A DNA stretch of 64,000 bases from Pipra filicauda (Eukaryota; Chordata; Aves; Passeriformes; Pipridae), in contig NW_024104096.1 of NCBI RefSeq assembly GCF_003945595.2, forward strand, positions 1,297,501 to 1,361,500, written 5' to 3'. The translations under genes and the position numbers were made by a program. The stretch's first letter is position 1. Every line of letters begins with the position of its first letter. The notes beneath the pieces were generated by a model, which made no database searches, was not told the origin of the DNA, and saw only the letters and a program-made list of their open reading frames with translations. Below are positions 1 through 13,373 of this stretch, piece after piece.

Positions 1-530
1 GGGTTGTTGGGTTTTTTTGTTAGGTTTTCTTATCTGTTTCAAAGTTTAAAGAAAATTTGCTATGCAAGAAAATAAGTAACATTTAATATCTTAATTTTTG
101 GAAACTGTTAACTTTTTTAACAGGTATATTTTTTTTAATGCAAAGTTTAATTTTCATTTCTTGGAAAACAGCATATACTTCAGAGTAAAAACGTCAGCTT
201 AAACGATTCACCATGAAACAAGAAGCTTTCATGGTATCTTTCCTTCACACTGTAATTAAAATTCTTCTTGGTGCTATATGATGCAAGGTTTGCTGTTCTT
301 CCCTGTAACAATGTGAAGAGTTGTGCATCTCACCTTTATGCATGAAAAGTATTTCCGCTGAGGAAAATCGTGTTTGTACGATTCTACAGGCAAAAATATA
401 AACAGAACTTTAAATGCTTAATCAGAGGAAATAAATCACTTTCAAATGGCGGAACTAGTCCAGATGTGTATTTTATGAGGAGCAAGACTGCGTGACGTCC
501 TTATCTTCACCAGTGCGGCATCTCGTTCGC
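1..530. other. AT-rich sequence of unknown role
   Basis: No exon or repeat is recognisable. An AATAAA hexamer lies at 430-435, so this could be the 3' end of a plus-strand gene lying to the left. In the conserved amniote order the tail-to-tail neighbour of MARCHF5 is IDE, but no IDE coding sequence is visible here, so that link is only synteny-based inference. Confidence 0.3.
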
Positions 531-1260
531 TGCCGGTGCCCTACACCCCAGTGCTTTCCAAGGGATTTATTTCCAGGCTCGCTTCTCCTCTCCAGCGCTT
601 TTCCTTCCCCGGACGCGGGTCCCTCCGGGCGGGAGCGCGGCCGGGCCGGCTCGGGGCGCTGCGGGGCCGCAGCTCCTCAGGGGATGGACGGGATTCCTGG
701 GAATGGACGGGATTCCTGGGAATGGACGGGTTCCTGGGAATGCAGGGGGTTCCTGGGAACGGACAGGGTTCCCGAGCGGCAGCAGCGGAGCCGCGGCGGT
801 GGGAACGCGCCGTTCCCTGAGGGGGAAATGATCCGTGTCGGGCGATGGGCATCGGGAAGGCGACGATCTAAACTCGCCCGCTTCCCACCCAGCCCCGGGG
901 AAGGCTGTGCTGGGGCGCTGCTTGGCACTGTGACAGCGGGCACAGCAGGGTCACACGTGGAAACAGCAGCGATTTTGCCTTCTGAGCGGGTTTTGGGGGA
1001 GAGCGGCGCCCGGGGGCTGTGGAAGAGAGGAAAGGGCTCTGGTGTGTCCCAGCGTTTGTGGGTGCTTGGTGGTACAGTGCTCGTAGCACAGACCTGGGGC
1101 TGTAATTGCCAAGTGTTCAAGCGAGAGAAAAGGGAACCTGAAGGGGTGGGGGCGGCACAGTTTTCGTTCCGTGTTACCTCAGTGACACGGACACGCGTTA
1201 TCTCCTGAGGGAGAGTCACGGGATCCATCACGTGCGGGATGTGCCGGCAGCGGGGACATG
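530..1260. promoter_or_regulatory. CpG-rich island without an assigned gene
   Basis: GC and CpG density rises sharply against the AT-rich flanks, highest at about 600-800. The block contains a minisatellite (684-777) and an E-box-like CACGTG near 1229. Long open frames on both strands here are a by-product of GC richness, since they overlap each other in several frames and resemble no family. It could be a promoter for an unannotated transcript or an orphan CpG island. Confidence 0.45.
684..777. repeat. 19-bp minisatellite, about five units
   Basis: Unit ATGGACGGGATTCCTGGGA begins at 684 and 703. An 18-bp version begins at 722, and two more diverged units follow to about 777. Each of the first four units holds TTCCTGGGA followed by A, a near-palindromic TTC-N4-GAA arrangement of the kind bound by STAT-family factors. 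Whether this is functional is unknown. Confidence 0.8.
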
Positions 1261-4200
1261 TGTGTCTGTGCGATAAGCTCCAGCACTGGCACTCCCAGGT
1301 GCTGGAGAGCAGCAAAGGGCTGAGGCACCCTCTCCTCCAGCCTCTGGTGGTGACAGACCTATGTGTCTTCCTGACCGTCCCCTACCTGATCGTCTCTGGA
1401 TCCATGTCCTTCTCTGCTCAGACTCAGTCCTCATCTCCTCACCCATTTGTCACTGCCTCCTTCACCCAATCTGTCATCAGTAGCCCCCTACATCCTGAGC
1501 CCTCCTGCAGCTCCCGGGCTCTGTCGCAGATTAATGCCAACCATCTCCTATGCATTTTTCTCAGTGACTGCTCAGTCCCCGACCTCTTTGTCCTTCATTC
1601 ACTACACCTGTTGCTGAGGCCACATTTTTATCTTTTGCCTTGGAGTAGGACAGGCTAAGCAGGGAAGTCACCAGGAGCTCTGGAGGACAGCCTTTCTGCT
1701 TTCAAGGCCCAGCTATACAGCCCTGCAGGTAGTGATAAGATGCTAAAATACAATTCTTCTCTTTATGTGGCCCTTACACATGCAAAAAAACCCCTATGGA
1801 AAATTACAGTTGAGTTTCATCAAATCCCACACAAGCAGCTTCAATGTTCAAATTTTCAGGGTGTTTTGGAAGCTTCTTCATACAAGTCACAAAAATCACC
1901 ACCTCAACCACCAATGTGAACTCCTTCTACCACCTAGTTTTCAATTCCCTGCTTCAAACTTTGAGACTGTCAGAGACCTGCCACCATTTCCCACTAAGTG
2001 TCCAAACCTTCAGAAGAAGAAACCTTCCACAGTTACCACTGGGGCCATGTAGCACTGTGTTTAAAGTTTGGTAAGATTCTTAGCAACTGGAAATATGGTC
2101 TTATTAAAGGAAGTACCAGGTGACCTGGTGGTGGCAGCAGCCTTGGTGTGTCAGGTGGAGTGGAGGAGGAGGGAACATTTCCTTGCAGAGCTCTGTAACT
2201 TAAATGGGAGGGATCCTGCACATTAACCTTCCAAAAGCTTGTACTAACAGCCTCCTCTTGGCTCTAGACTTAAAAAGTGTGGGGGAACTGTGTGTATGTG
2301 TAGGTGTGTGCAGGCATGTGAGTACTGAGCAAAGAGGAGCAGTATGAGCCTTCAGTAGAGAGCACAGAAGAGAAACTGGCAGTAGTAGGTATCTCATTAA
2401 CTGCATACTTTGCACAGTGAACGAAGAACAGAATTACAGAGCTGTACAGGCCCCTTTCTCTGTGCTTTCCATGCAGCAGGACCTTTCCCCCCCAAGTCAG
2501 GTTTTCTGCTGGGTGTGAGCATCCCTGGGCTGCACCTGGCTGTGGTGACTCGTTAATACATCCGCTTGGAAGAGATGCCTGGTTTGTACACTGAAAGGAT
2601 AAACTGCTTATCCTGTTTTCTCTAATTCTGTCATAAGAGAGCAAAAGCTCATCTGACTGGTTTAACTTAAGGGTAAATACAAGGCAATGTGGCTGAAGGA
2701 GATAGAAAATGGAGAAGGGACTCTGAATCAGCTGATTTGTATTTAAAGGCTTTATTCCACTTGCTCTTTCTAAAAATATTTTTTTCTGGTTTGGAGAAAT
2801 AATATATAAATGATACCCTGGCAAGAAGTGCATAAAATCTGACAGATTAATAAATTGCACTCTCCAGAGCTGTAAGCTTGAAAAGAACGCTGCAGACATA
2901 ATGCATGTTCTTGGCTTGAGAGAAATCCTGTCCATTAGAAATATACTTCTCTGAAGATTGATCTGAACTTTTGAGCTTTCAATTGAATAATTGCTCTCTG
3001 AGATTTGAAAAAAATCGAATTATTTAATTTCCCATTCACCAAAATTGAATAACATTGCAGTTGGTGATTTAAAATGTTGAATTAATTATGACATTTTTTA
3101 AATTCCCTTTTGTCTTTCCTTTGTCAGTTTATTTCAAGGGCCTCACTAATGTGAAAAGTGTATCACCCCAACAGAGAGGAGAGATGAGTCAGAGATTTGT
3201 CAGCTTGAATGGCCTCAGACCTACACTTACCCCTACTGACCACTGTGATGCAAGTCTGAAGCGATGTTACTTGCATATTAAAGTGCAAGACTGGGAAAGC
3301 TAAAGTTCCTCGCTCAGCTCTGTTCTTCTGACGTTCTCTGCTACAGCCAGTCATGGAGAACAGGTCAGATTCACACACACAGAGCTGTACTAAGTAATCT
3401 AAATCTGGCAGCAAAGAAAAAGGTGAATTCACACAGGCAAATGGGGGTGAGTGCAGGTTGGTTTCACGAGGTGACTGCAGCCAGTCTCATGGCTGTGTCG
3501 AAAGGATCAGGTGGGTATCTCCATCCTCCTTCACAGCCACCCACCTCACATGCTGTTGGGCCAGAGTCAGGAGTTGGGAATGGGTAACTGAAACAACTCC
3601 TGCTAGGAAGGAGCCATTACACTGGCTCAGTTAAAGCCATGCTCTTGCCTACATAGAGTTAGAGAAAGTCTAACACGATGTTACACACAGTATGAAAAGA
3701 ATAGATGAATGTGTTGTTCCAGCATCTTTCTTCAATCACTTTCAAATTCAACCTTGTAAAGCTAAAGTCTCCTTAGATTTTAATAATAGAACTACATAAG
3801 TAAAAGTATTAGCTGTGAATGTGCACCCCTATTTGCAGTCCTGAACACATGATTATGACACATATTTCTATGACTTAGAAAGGTGAGACAGAAACACACA
3901 CAGCTGGTTCTGAAGCTGGACCACAAAGCTGCTCGAGTAAGGCCTTTGTCAGTCAGAGCTGCACTCCTGCTCCATGACACACACGTGCTCCAAGCACAGT
4001 GAGTGCTGCCAGCCCCTGCCCCCTGCAGCACAACCCACCATCTCAGCTCCAGTGCAGCATTTTTGGTCAAAGCTGGATCAAATATTGATGCTTCAGACCA
4101 CAAGCATTGTTAGAGCACACTGACCATTGTATACAATCTGCCTCATCTCCAAACTGCAAACCAAATGTGCTACTAGAAGAAAAGTCTGCAGCTGTGACTT

Positions 4201-7200
4201 ACAGAATATATGGTAGGAAATTATACTCTTGCTGATGAGAGGCCTGTCAAAGCCTTTTAGGATGTGGCATGTTGGTCTGTAACATTTGAAATTTCAGCAG
4301 AAGACAAATTTCTTCCTTATCTGTATCATATAGCCTATTTCTGTGTCATCCCTCCAATTTTATTTTTCTCTGGCATAATTTATGTGACTAAAAACTGTTT
4401 ATAGGACTAAAATAACCGTCAGATCGGAGAAGGGACACAGTTCCTCTTGTACATAATATGGGTTAGAAGGCTGTTAGAAGGTTCCTGTCCCAAAATTGAT
4501 GTAGTATGCCTATACATGAAAGATGAAAAGACTTTGTTTCTTACTCCAGTTTCTTGCCATCCCCTATTTTTGTAACGAATAGCCTAAGTTTAATTTCAGG
4601 ATTCTGTATTCTTTCTGCTTTAGGTATGCCATGCTGTGTACTAACATCATCAACACACATAATATACAATAAATAAATAATAAATTAAAAGCCAGCTCAT
4701 GCTCATCACCTTGAGGTTTGCAGGCAGATTCAGAAAATCTCAGCTCAACAGCAGGTGCCCACATAAGGGAAAAAAGCAATCTTGCCCTAGGACTCATTCC
4801 TCAGACTAACCACCACCTGCTGCTTTTTGAGAGGGGAGTTATCCCTGGAACACTGCATTTGCATTGTGTCTGCTAACGTCAAGGCTTAGCACAGGAAAAA
4901 ACATCATGAATTTAGCAGAAGTACTAATTCAGATAAGTACAGGCTCAGCTGTTGTTAAATTGGCAATTATAACTAGATAGTCTCTGCTCCCCTGCCATCA
5001 TCATTGTCGGCGCTGGAAGTTTTGTCTCAGTTCAGCGAGTATTCTATTTTGTAAGCTCTCATTTGTCTTCTGTTTGACAGCTTACAGTGATTTTGTTTAG
5101 CTGTACTGATGAACTGCTGTCAATGGAAAAAGCTCCAACCACCAGAGGCATACGAGGATTAGCCAAAATGTACAATTCCTACACAGTTGGAAAATGGGGA
5201 GATTAACTATAAAAGGACTGAACTAGAATATGAGATCAGATCATCTTCTCAGATACGGCATGTGTTCAGGATTGCAAATCCATATCCAACTATCTTTATC
5301 TCTGACCTTTAAAAGTAACTTTTCAGCACAACTGCAACTACTGGCAGGAGCAGCAGAAGCAGAAAAAAACAAAACAAAGTGTTGGCAAGTTCAGCATTTT
5401 ACCTGCTGGGGACCTGGATCTGCTTTCAGATAGTGCAGAATTTTAGAATTCCAGCATCTGCTCTAGGCTTACATTGCATCCACAGCTGTGATAAGGAGGG
5501 ATAATCTTGTTCTAGACATAATATGAAATCTGAATCTCTTCTCTGCCAAGCAGTTGGTATGGTTCCAGAATCCTGCCACAACACTCATTTCTATCTTTTG
5601 TTATTCTGCAGACTCTGAGGCCAACCTGCCTTCTGTAAACTTGTACTGTGGTCTGTTTGCGTTCTGGTGTCAGAGCCTTACAATGCACCAACCAGAGGAT
5701 TTTTTAAATTTTGTACCTGCTGGGAAAAAAAAAGGTCGTGAAGCTTCTTCAGTAGAGCAGATTAGTCTCAACCCCATCCCTATTTAAGCAAGAGCCAACT
5801 CAGCTGTTTCCATTTAGTCTGTGCTCTCACTGTACAGTGATAGCAGAGGGCACCCTGTGTCCTTTATGCCTTTGACTCATGTGCCTTCCCTGTGTCCTAG
5901 GAGAACTGGACTTGGCTTCCCTCCCAGAGGAAGAGAGAGGTACAATTCTGCCAGCCTGGCTCCAGTACAAAAATAATGACTTTCAGATCAGCCCAAAGCT
6001 CTGTAGTTGCCCTGCACCCCAAGAACAGGCCCCTGGTGCAGGTTTGCAATGCACTGGCACCATCTCAGGTCTGCAGATCCCTTTTTAGTATCTATCATTA
6101 AATAAGAGTATCTCAACCCAGCCTTGACCTTTCCCCCAGCAGTCTTTATACCTATCCTACTGCTTGAGCTGGGAGCAGGTTACCCCTGCTGCATCTGGAG
6201 CCACTGGCAACGGGTGTCTGTCAGGCCCCAGGACAGGGCACTGCTGTGGACTGCAGTTCCTCCTGGGGAGGCAGCTCACCCCAAAGACTCCCAGTAGCAT
6301 CCAGCAATCATGTGGAGAGTAGCAATGAGCAAGGGGCAGTACAATTTGCAGTATCAGGTGGCATATCCATGGCTCATTCAGTCACAAAATTACTCTGGGT
6401 GCATCTGCTCATCAAGCAGAGACCATTCCTGAGCTGTGTAACTGCAGCTTAAACCAGCTGAAATTTAATCTGCAACAGCATCCAGCTGTGACAGATTTGT
6501 CAAAGGTGCCTGAGGAACCCCAATCCTCCACTGTGCTGACAGCTCATGTTGACAAGTGGTTGCTTTGTTTCCATAGATGGAAATTTGTAGGACTTCTGGG
6601 ACTGAAAAATCAGGCTGTGCAGATCAGTGACCCCGCAGTCACTGCCTGAAGCACCCCATTACAACTGAGTCACTTGAAGATTTGATCTCACAAGTGGTTC
6701 TTCACATGCTCTTGCTTTTCAGCATGTGCTGCTTTCTCCAGCCAGGTGAGACCCCGACAAGGTGAGGAGAGCAGTGTTTGAGGGGCAGGGTGGCCAATGC
6801 ACTTGGCTGTCACTGGTATCTCACTTTTGTTTTGGTATCAGTGTTGAACATAAAGGCAGATTTTGTGTGTGTGCATGTGTGTGCTGGTTTATCCAGTACT
6901 GATTAGATGTTTCTTTTTTTTCATGCCAGCAGATTTTAAAAGACAAAATTCACTATATGTACTACTCCAGACAGCACCAAGTTCACCTGTTAATAGTACT
7001 AGAATTTAACTTCATTGTACAGTCTCCCCATCCTTCTGCATCCTTATCTATTGGACAGGGATGCTTTTTTACTGTATTTTGATGGTAATCCTGTTCAGTT
7101 CCCCCATAAGTAAATTAGTAAAAAAAAAAGACACAACTTTCAAAAAAGGTTTGTTAGAGAAAAAAAACAACATCTTTTGAAGCCATCTAATTAAATCTCA

Positions 7201-10200
7201 AAAATGAAATAAGGAAAAAATTTGCTTTGGGAACACAGGAAATGTTACAATACAAAAGTACACCACTCACTTTTGGAGTCTGCTTACCACGTACCATATA
7301 ATTGTGGTGCATATTTGATTTATCCTAATTACACTTCAGTGTATTTATTTGCTTTCTGACTGGCGCAGAACTGCCACATGCTGATCGGTTCAGCTCGCTT
7401 GTGCCTTTTGTGCCTTTCCTGGGGTGTGCAATGACAAGCCTTGTTCTTTTAACACCAGACTAGAACCAATCCAAAACAAAAAAAAACACCATCCAGGCTG
7501 CACATCATGGCTGATGCAGAGAGACTCAGTTTCTCTTGGCCATGTCCATGTTGGGTTTAGGTGCAAGTAAAGGATCACGTGGCTTCCCAGATGATGATTA
7601 TGCAGCTGCCAAAAGGGAGAAATTCAGTCTTATGCACTGCTTTTTAAAATGCTTTGGAATATCAAGATGCAACTAATTACCCTGTAAAGAGGCTCCTTGA
7701 CAGTCTAACGGGCTTTTGAAGGTGTCTAGCTTATTATACAGACCAATTTTTTTTTTATTGCTTTCTTTAAGCTCTTCATATGTGGATGCCGTAAATTGTT
7801 GTTATTGCTCAATGAGACACTGCATGGGAGGTTTATGTGATTTAATTCATGTGGTAACAAGGAAAAACAGGGTAACTATGAAAGACACCTTCTGCTGGTC
7901 AACTGCAGGTTTGCAAATAGTTACTTATGTAACATATGAATGCCAGCTGCAATAAATAAGGACTTTGGCCACCATTTTGACAGTGAGAAGACAGTAATAT
8001 TAGTCAATAAATGCATCACACACAGTTTTGGGAGGCATCAGCAGTATGTTTCCCATTGTAACAACACTCTGTAATTACATTATCTGCAACTGCAGTTTTC
8101 CATGCTGAGCTTTATCCCCATCTTGGTAGCTGGTTAAAAAGACTGAGGCACAGAGAGCTCAGTGCTACAAGCCACATGGCCTTGACCTTTGCAGAGGATG
8201 TACTCAAGATTCATGCTTGGCCAAGAAAGGCCCTGTGCTGCTCAGAAAGAAACAAGATGATCCGACATCTGGGGCAACTTCTATCATCTTTTGCTGGAAT
8301 CATCTCTGAAATGTCCCCACAGATGCCACTAACAAAGCTGGTTTATGTTTTTCTTGGTCCTAACCTGTAGATTAGGACAAAATATTTCTGTGGGCTGCTA
8401 ATGACTCTACTCTTAAGTGTTATATAAAGGGATTTCAACACATAGTGTATGTGATTTAGCTCAGCAAGAACTGAAATGCTGAGGAATGTTACAGACTGTC
8501 TGTGATCACCTACTCCAACTCTATCCAAAAAAGCTTATGGCCTGAAGGCTCAGGAAATACACATATATTTTCTGTCATTTGACATATAACTAGCTACATG
8601 TAAATGTTGTAACTGTGTATTTTAAAAAATAAAATTAATGGATGCAATGAGGCTCACCACTTTTGAGCCCCTTCAGAAAGTAAAATAGAAAAATTGTTCA
8701 TAAAGGATCTAGAGCTGAACAAGGAAATGGAAGCACCTATACTTTTGAAATCACTTGTGAATTTACTCCTTAGGTTAGTTTGAGTTTTCATTTATCTTTG
8801 AAATGAGATGAGAAAAGAAGCCTAATTACCAGTAAGGTGGTTCGCAACGTAAATCCATAGCACAATTCTGTGTCTGCAGTAGGAGATGGGGCTTGTTAAT
8901 GGAGGAAGGTCAGTTGCATTCCACAGTGTATAATTTATGCTAAGCAGAAAGCACTTTCATTTTTGTAGTACCTTGAAAGTTAAAAACATGCTGGGGTTGA
9001 GAACCCTGCTGTTAAAAGATGCCATTTGCTTTTTCAAAAGAAACCACAGACAGAACACAGAAAAATTGTTTTGCATTTAAAAGGTACAAAAAACATTATA
9101 AAAACTGAAACCTTTATTCAGTGAAATATTCTTATAGGTTAGTAACAATTTTCTATGCTCCTCTCAGCATTCAAAAGAATTGCTATTGTCTTGGTTATGA
9201 GAAATCCCACTAGCCCTTCATAGCTTGGTACTGAGGGAATTGGGTGCAAATCTCAGATTCTGTATGTCAAAATGGCATTTTTTTCTACCGAAACAGAGTA
9301 ACACAAGAGACATGCAGCAAACTATGATGAGTAATAAACTCTGAATTACCCATGGGATCTTAATCTATAACTATGCCAAAGAGGTCACGTGGTACTTTAT
9401 TCCATCAAGTCAGTCAGACAGTTCTGAACCAGCCACCATTTTGCTGCAGAAAAAACCCCCACTCTTCATTTTCATCACATTAAAAGTTTTTCTGATTCTA
9501 TGTTGTCTTACATATTCTATTTTCTGTGCATGAGAAGTATCTAGAAAATTGGTAGGGGGAAGCACTTTTAGGGGTAGCAAGTAAGGGTATTAGCTTCTTG
9601 TAATGATTCACGGCAGAGAAATGACAATTACTGACAAAACAGTCCTTAGACATATAGTAAATCCTCAGAGCAGTGTGATCCTTTGTCAGCTCCCATTATC
9701 TGCAGCCCAGTGTTACTGAGCTGTAGTAAGAGCAGAGGACCAACTGAAAAACACAAACCACCCAAACCATCAAGCTGTGTGTGCTCAATCACAGAGTGGT
9801 CTAAAGCTAGAAGTTGCCTTTTTTGTCTTTTTAACTTTTTTAATAAGCACAGTACTTCCTATGGAGGACCACTGCTTAGGCAATTGCTTTTCCATGGCTT
9901 AGTCACCCAGCATTAAATGAGGTGCCTGCACGATATGTTTTGACAGGTGCTGCTGAGCTGTTTAGTTGAGGCAGTTTCAAGTCATGTCTGCTGTTTGCTT
10001 TTAGTGGTTCTGGAATGGAATTTTTCTACTGAAAGACTCAGTACAGTACACCAGAAATAACTGCTTTATGCTCACAATATTCAGAGGAGCAAAAGCAATT
10101 AAATATGCAGAACATGTGAATAACTAACTGGCAAGAATGGACAAAGTGGCCACAGATCTTCAAATCTTCTTGAGGCAGAGGGGCCATGGCCTAATGGAGA

Positions 10201-10880
10201 GAGTTCATCCTTGTTTGCAGAACACATTTTTGACTCACAGCAATATTCTCTTTGTGCACATGTCAATGCCACAGTTGCCCTTCTGGAAAGTCAACTGTAT
10301 TACTCAAGCTCTTGAGTAAGGTTTGAAATGAATTAAGAAAGCCTACCCTGGACTTCCATGTATTAGTAAAGCAGAAAGAATGCTGGGCAAATTTTGGCAC
10401 AAATACTTTTAAGTTTTACAGGAAAGAACCACCATACAAGCAAAAAAAAATAATAGTGAAAAGCAAAGTAGGGTTTCATCTAAATAAAAGATTTTAAGGC
10501 AGGACACGAGAGAGAAGAAGAGAAGCAAGTCCTATGTATTTACATAATCACAGCTCAGAAAATTTGTGCCTTTGTCAATATAATGGAAGTCTAAGAGAAA
10601 CCAAATTACAGGTAAGGAAGTATAGTCAGAAATGCCAGATAACATTTCATATTCCTTGTCTTGAAAATAATGGGACATAAATTGGCTGTTAGTGAAAAAT
10701 ACACTTCCTACAGACAGTATTATCTTTCTCAAGATAAGAGGAGGGATCAGTGTATTGCCCAAATAAATGCTGCCCATCAGCCAACCTAAAGAAATGTAGT
10801 AGCTCCCAAACCCAGCTCTGTGTTACTGGCAGTTGTCCGTGTTGCAATTCTTTTGCTTTTTAAATGTTTGAGAAACGCAT
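1261..10880. other. Intergenic region, no supported gene
   Basis: No exon with convincing splice sites and no protein family was recognised on either strand. The open frames are short and look random. TG-rich microsatellite stretches occur near 2279-2320 and 6862-6890, and an old CR1-like scrap lies near 8490-8530. Further distal MARCHF5 polyadenylation sites, or the 3' end of a convergent gene, could lie here. Confidence 0.5.
8490..8530 (-). mobile_element. Very old CR1 LINE scrap (possible)
   Basis: The phrase TGATCACCTACTCCAACTC near 8502-8520 resembles the inverted avian CR1 3' region (GATCATCTAGTCCAACCC). It is short and diverged, so the call is weak. Confidence 0.3.
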
Positions 10881-13256
10881 TCCCCTACATCCTTTATTGA
10901 TCACCAGAGAGGAGAAAAAAAACAAAATCAAACCAAAAGTCAATGTCAGCTTTAAGTCTTATAGTAATTCTTCCTTCATCACCAAGATATTTCTTTAGGC
11001 TATAAACTTAAAATTAATTATAAGTCCTTATATATGCATTAAAACAAAACACATTTTTCATTAAAAAGTTTTGCTACAGGCTTTTGTTCAACTGACAAAA
11101 TACACTAGGGAGTGTAAAAAATATTTATTCAACCTAATTCAACATAACTATAATTTTCAATACTTAAAAACAAGATTTACAGAGTAATGACCTTCTACCG
11201 CTCATGTGAAATCATCTTACAGTCCATACAGTATTTTTATAATTGTATTTTTACAATAGCTTTAACTTCCAGAGACAATGAGCTTTCCCATGGAACAAGT
11301 TTCAAACCCGCTAATTTGCATCATTCAATTCTTCAAACTTTTAAAAAACAGTAATAAATTGTTTGGAAATATATACAGTGAAGACCACTGAAAAGCTGTT
11401 TTCTTGAAACAAGGAATTCTGTAAGAAATACATATAATATTGTTTCAAGACTATCTTACAGAAAGCAGCAACTTTCAGAGGCCGCTACTCAATTTAGAGT
11501 TTTATATAAAAGTGAGCCCACTAAGACAAATATAATCAGCAGACTTACAAGATTATAGTAATTCTTCCATTACTGCAAGAAACTCAACTGTATTTGATAT
11601 TGATTGAATGTATAATTCTCAATACCTGTATAGTTTTTGAATACTAATTGGCCTTTATATACACTTTTGTACAATTCTAAAATATTACATCTTGGTAATT
11701 AAGATAAACATACTATAGAAAAGGTACCTTATTTTGAATTTCTCTTAACATACATTATTGCAGTCAAATATGAAGTCAATTCTGCATTTACTCCATTTCT
11801 GGTGAAAAGAAATATTTATTTATGAATAAATTCACTAGAAGATTTTTTTAAACCCTTCTCCATGCATTTGACATACTAATATGAACAAGGAAAAGAAAAA
11901 CTGGGAGAAAAACAAACAAACTGTTGTTAGGAAAGAACATGAAGTACTAAATTTAGATTAGGTCTGGTATGAATATTAAATGGCTGTATTATGTTTGTCA
12001 AAATTTAACTTCACAAAACAATTTCTGTTGAAATTGAGTTTATAAACACATCAAATAACTGAAGTGCTAATGTCTCTCTCAGCTGACTACCTTAGACATA
12101 TTGGAACAGTAAAGCTTACTGTATAAATAAACTTCATTACACATTTAAGATTTATCCTTTAGTCCTTTACAAAATGGAGCCAAGTTACCTTAAGAGCATC
12201 TACCCTGCCAGCATGATGCTCAGATCAGGTACTCTACGTGTAGTGTCACACCCTTCCAGCCAGCCCTTCCTCTAGGGCAGGAGAGCCCAGTCCTGAACAG
12301 AGCTGAGTCACACACTCAGGTCTGGAAATTTAGAAGGATGCTCTGCTCTGTCAGTTAAAATGTAGCTTTAGTGTTCAATGTTTTTTCCTCACATTTCTAC
12401 TGCTCTTGGTACTTGTATGGATATTTACACAATCAAAAGGACATGGAAACTAAACAAGTGTTCTAATTTAACTACAAACTAAGCAACTGCAGTTTACTTC
12501 CCCCATTATTATTATTTTACTGTGGAGGAAAAAAATGCTATCCAGCACCAGTTACAAACCAGTAAAGCCATGAGAAAATGACACCAGGCACTGCAGAAGA
12601 TACAACAGGACACTGAAAATTATCAGTAATAAAACAGTCACCTGAAAGGCATGCTAATTTTAACACCTAGTACTTAGGTGGTTCAAGCTGACATACAAGT
12701 CCTGTAGAGGGAGATCTATCTTCTGCTTTCTCTGTCATTTGAGTATTTCACACTCCCGGTTTGATACCAGCAAAACCCAAGGAAATCTTTACTGACTGAT
12801 GTCCTACAATTATTTCTCCTTGGCAATGACTCACACTTCCTTTCTAAAACAATTTCCCTTCATTGTGTGAAATGCTGAACTGGATGACAGCGTGGGTATG
12901 ACAACACCTATGGAAAAGGCATTTGGATATAGCCTACATTAACAACATTTAAAATGTTCTGTAGTTAATGCTTTTTTTTTTTTCCATTCAGTATATTGGC
13001 TCAAAGAAAATAATTTAGAAGCCTGTTGCCCTACAGAAATACTCCAAAATAATGAAAGCCAAGTCACATTCTTAGGTTCAGTGGTTGCTGAAAGGATTTA
13101 CCCTGCCACAAGACAGTGCTTTATTGTATTTAAAGAAAAAAAAAAAAAGAGGAGCAGCAATTTATCACAATTTTCCACTACTGTGCAATAACAAAGGAAC
13201 CAATACAACATGGAAACCTGTTAGGTGAGACTGTATGACATCTGGAGGTCACAGCC
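10880..13256 (-). other. MARCHF5: Candidate MARCHF5 3' untranslated region
   Basis: This is the sequence downstream of the MARCHF5 stop on the minus strand. Minus-strand AATAAA hexamers lie at 13125-13120 (about 130 nt after the stop, the likely proximal site), 11820-11815, 11129-11124 and 10898-10893. The block is AT-rich, free of recognisable repeats and has no exon signals, which fits a long 3' UTR with alternative polyadenylation. The distal boundary is a guess; only the proximal site lies at an ordinary distance. Confidence 0.35.
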
Positions 13257-13373
13257 TTACGCTCCTTCTTGCTCAGGATAATTTAAAATTTTGCGGTGAG
13301 CTTGGCGCAAATATTGCTGCTGCTTGAAGTAAACCTTAAAAGCTCCTTTTATAGCAACAAAAGCAATTCCACC
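13257..13373 (-). CDS. MARCHF5: MARCHF5 coding exon 6 with stop
   Basis: The 117-nt coding part encodes residues 244-281 and a TAA stop at 13259-13257. It holds the fourth membrane segment and the cytosolic tail (QQQYLRQAHRKILNYPEQEGA). The acceptor is TTTCAG. The exon continues into the 3' UTR. Confidence 0.96.
   Translation of the reverse strand, partial: GGIAFVAIKGAFKVYFKQQQYLRQAHRKILNYPEQEGA

Noticed and set aside
492..1315. Several long overlapping frames on both strands
   Set aside because: They coincide with the GC-rich island and minisatellite, where stop codons are rare. They resemble no family.
2270..2935. 221-codon open frame on the minus strand
   Set aside because: No domain, no splice or promoter context, random-looking composition including a tail translated from TG-repeat DNA. 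It is probably a chance open frame.
1..10880. IDE coding exons expected from synteny
   Set aside because: No C-terminal IDE peptide could be found on either strand; IDE must end to the left of the window.
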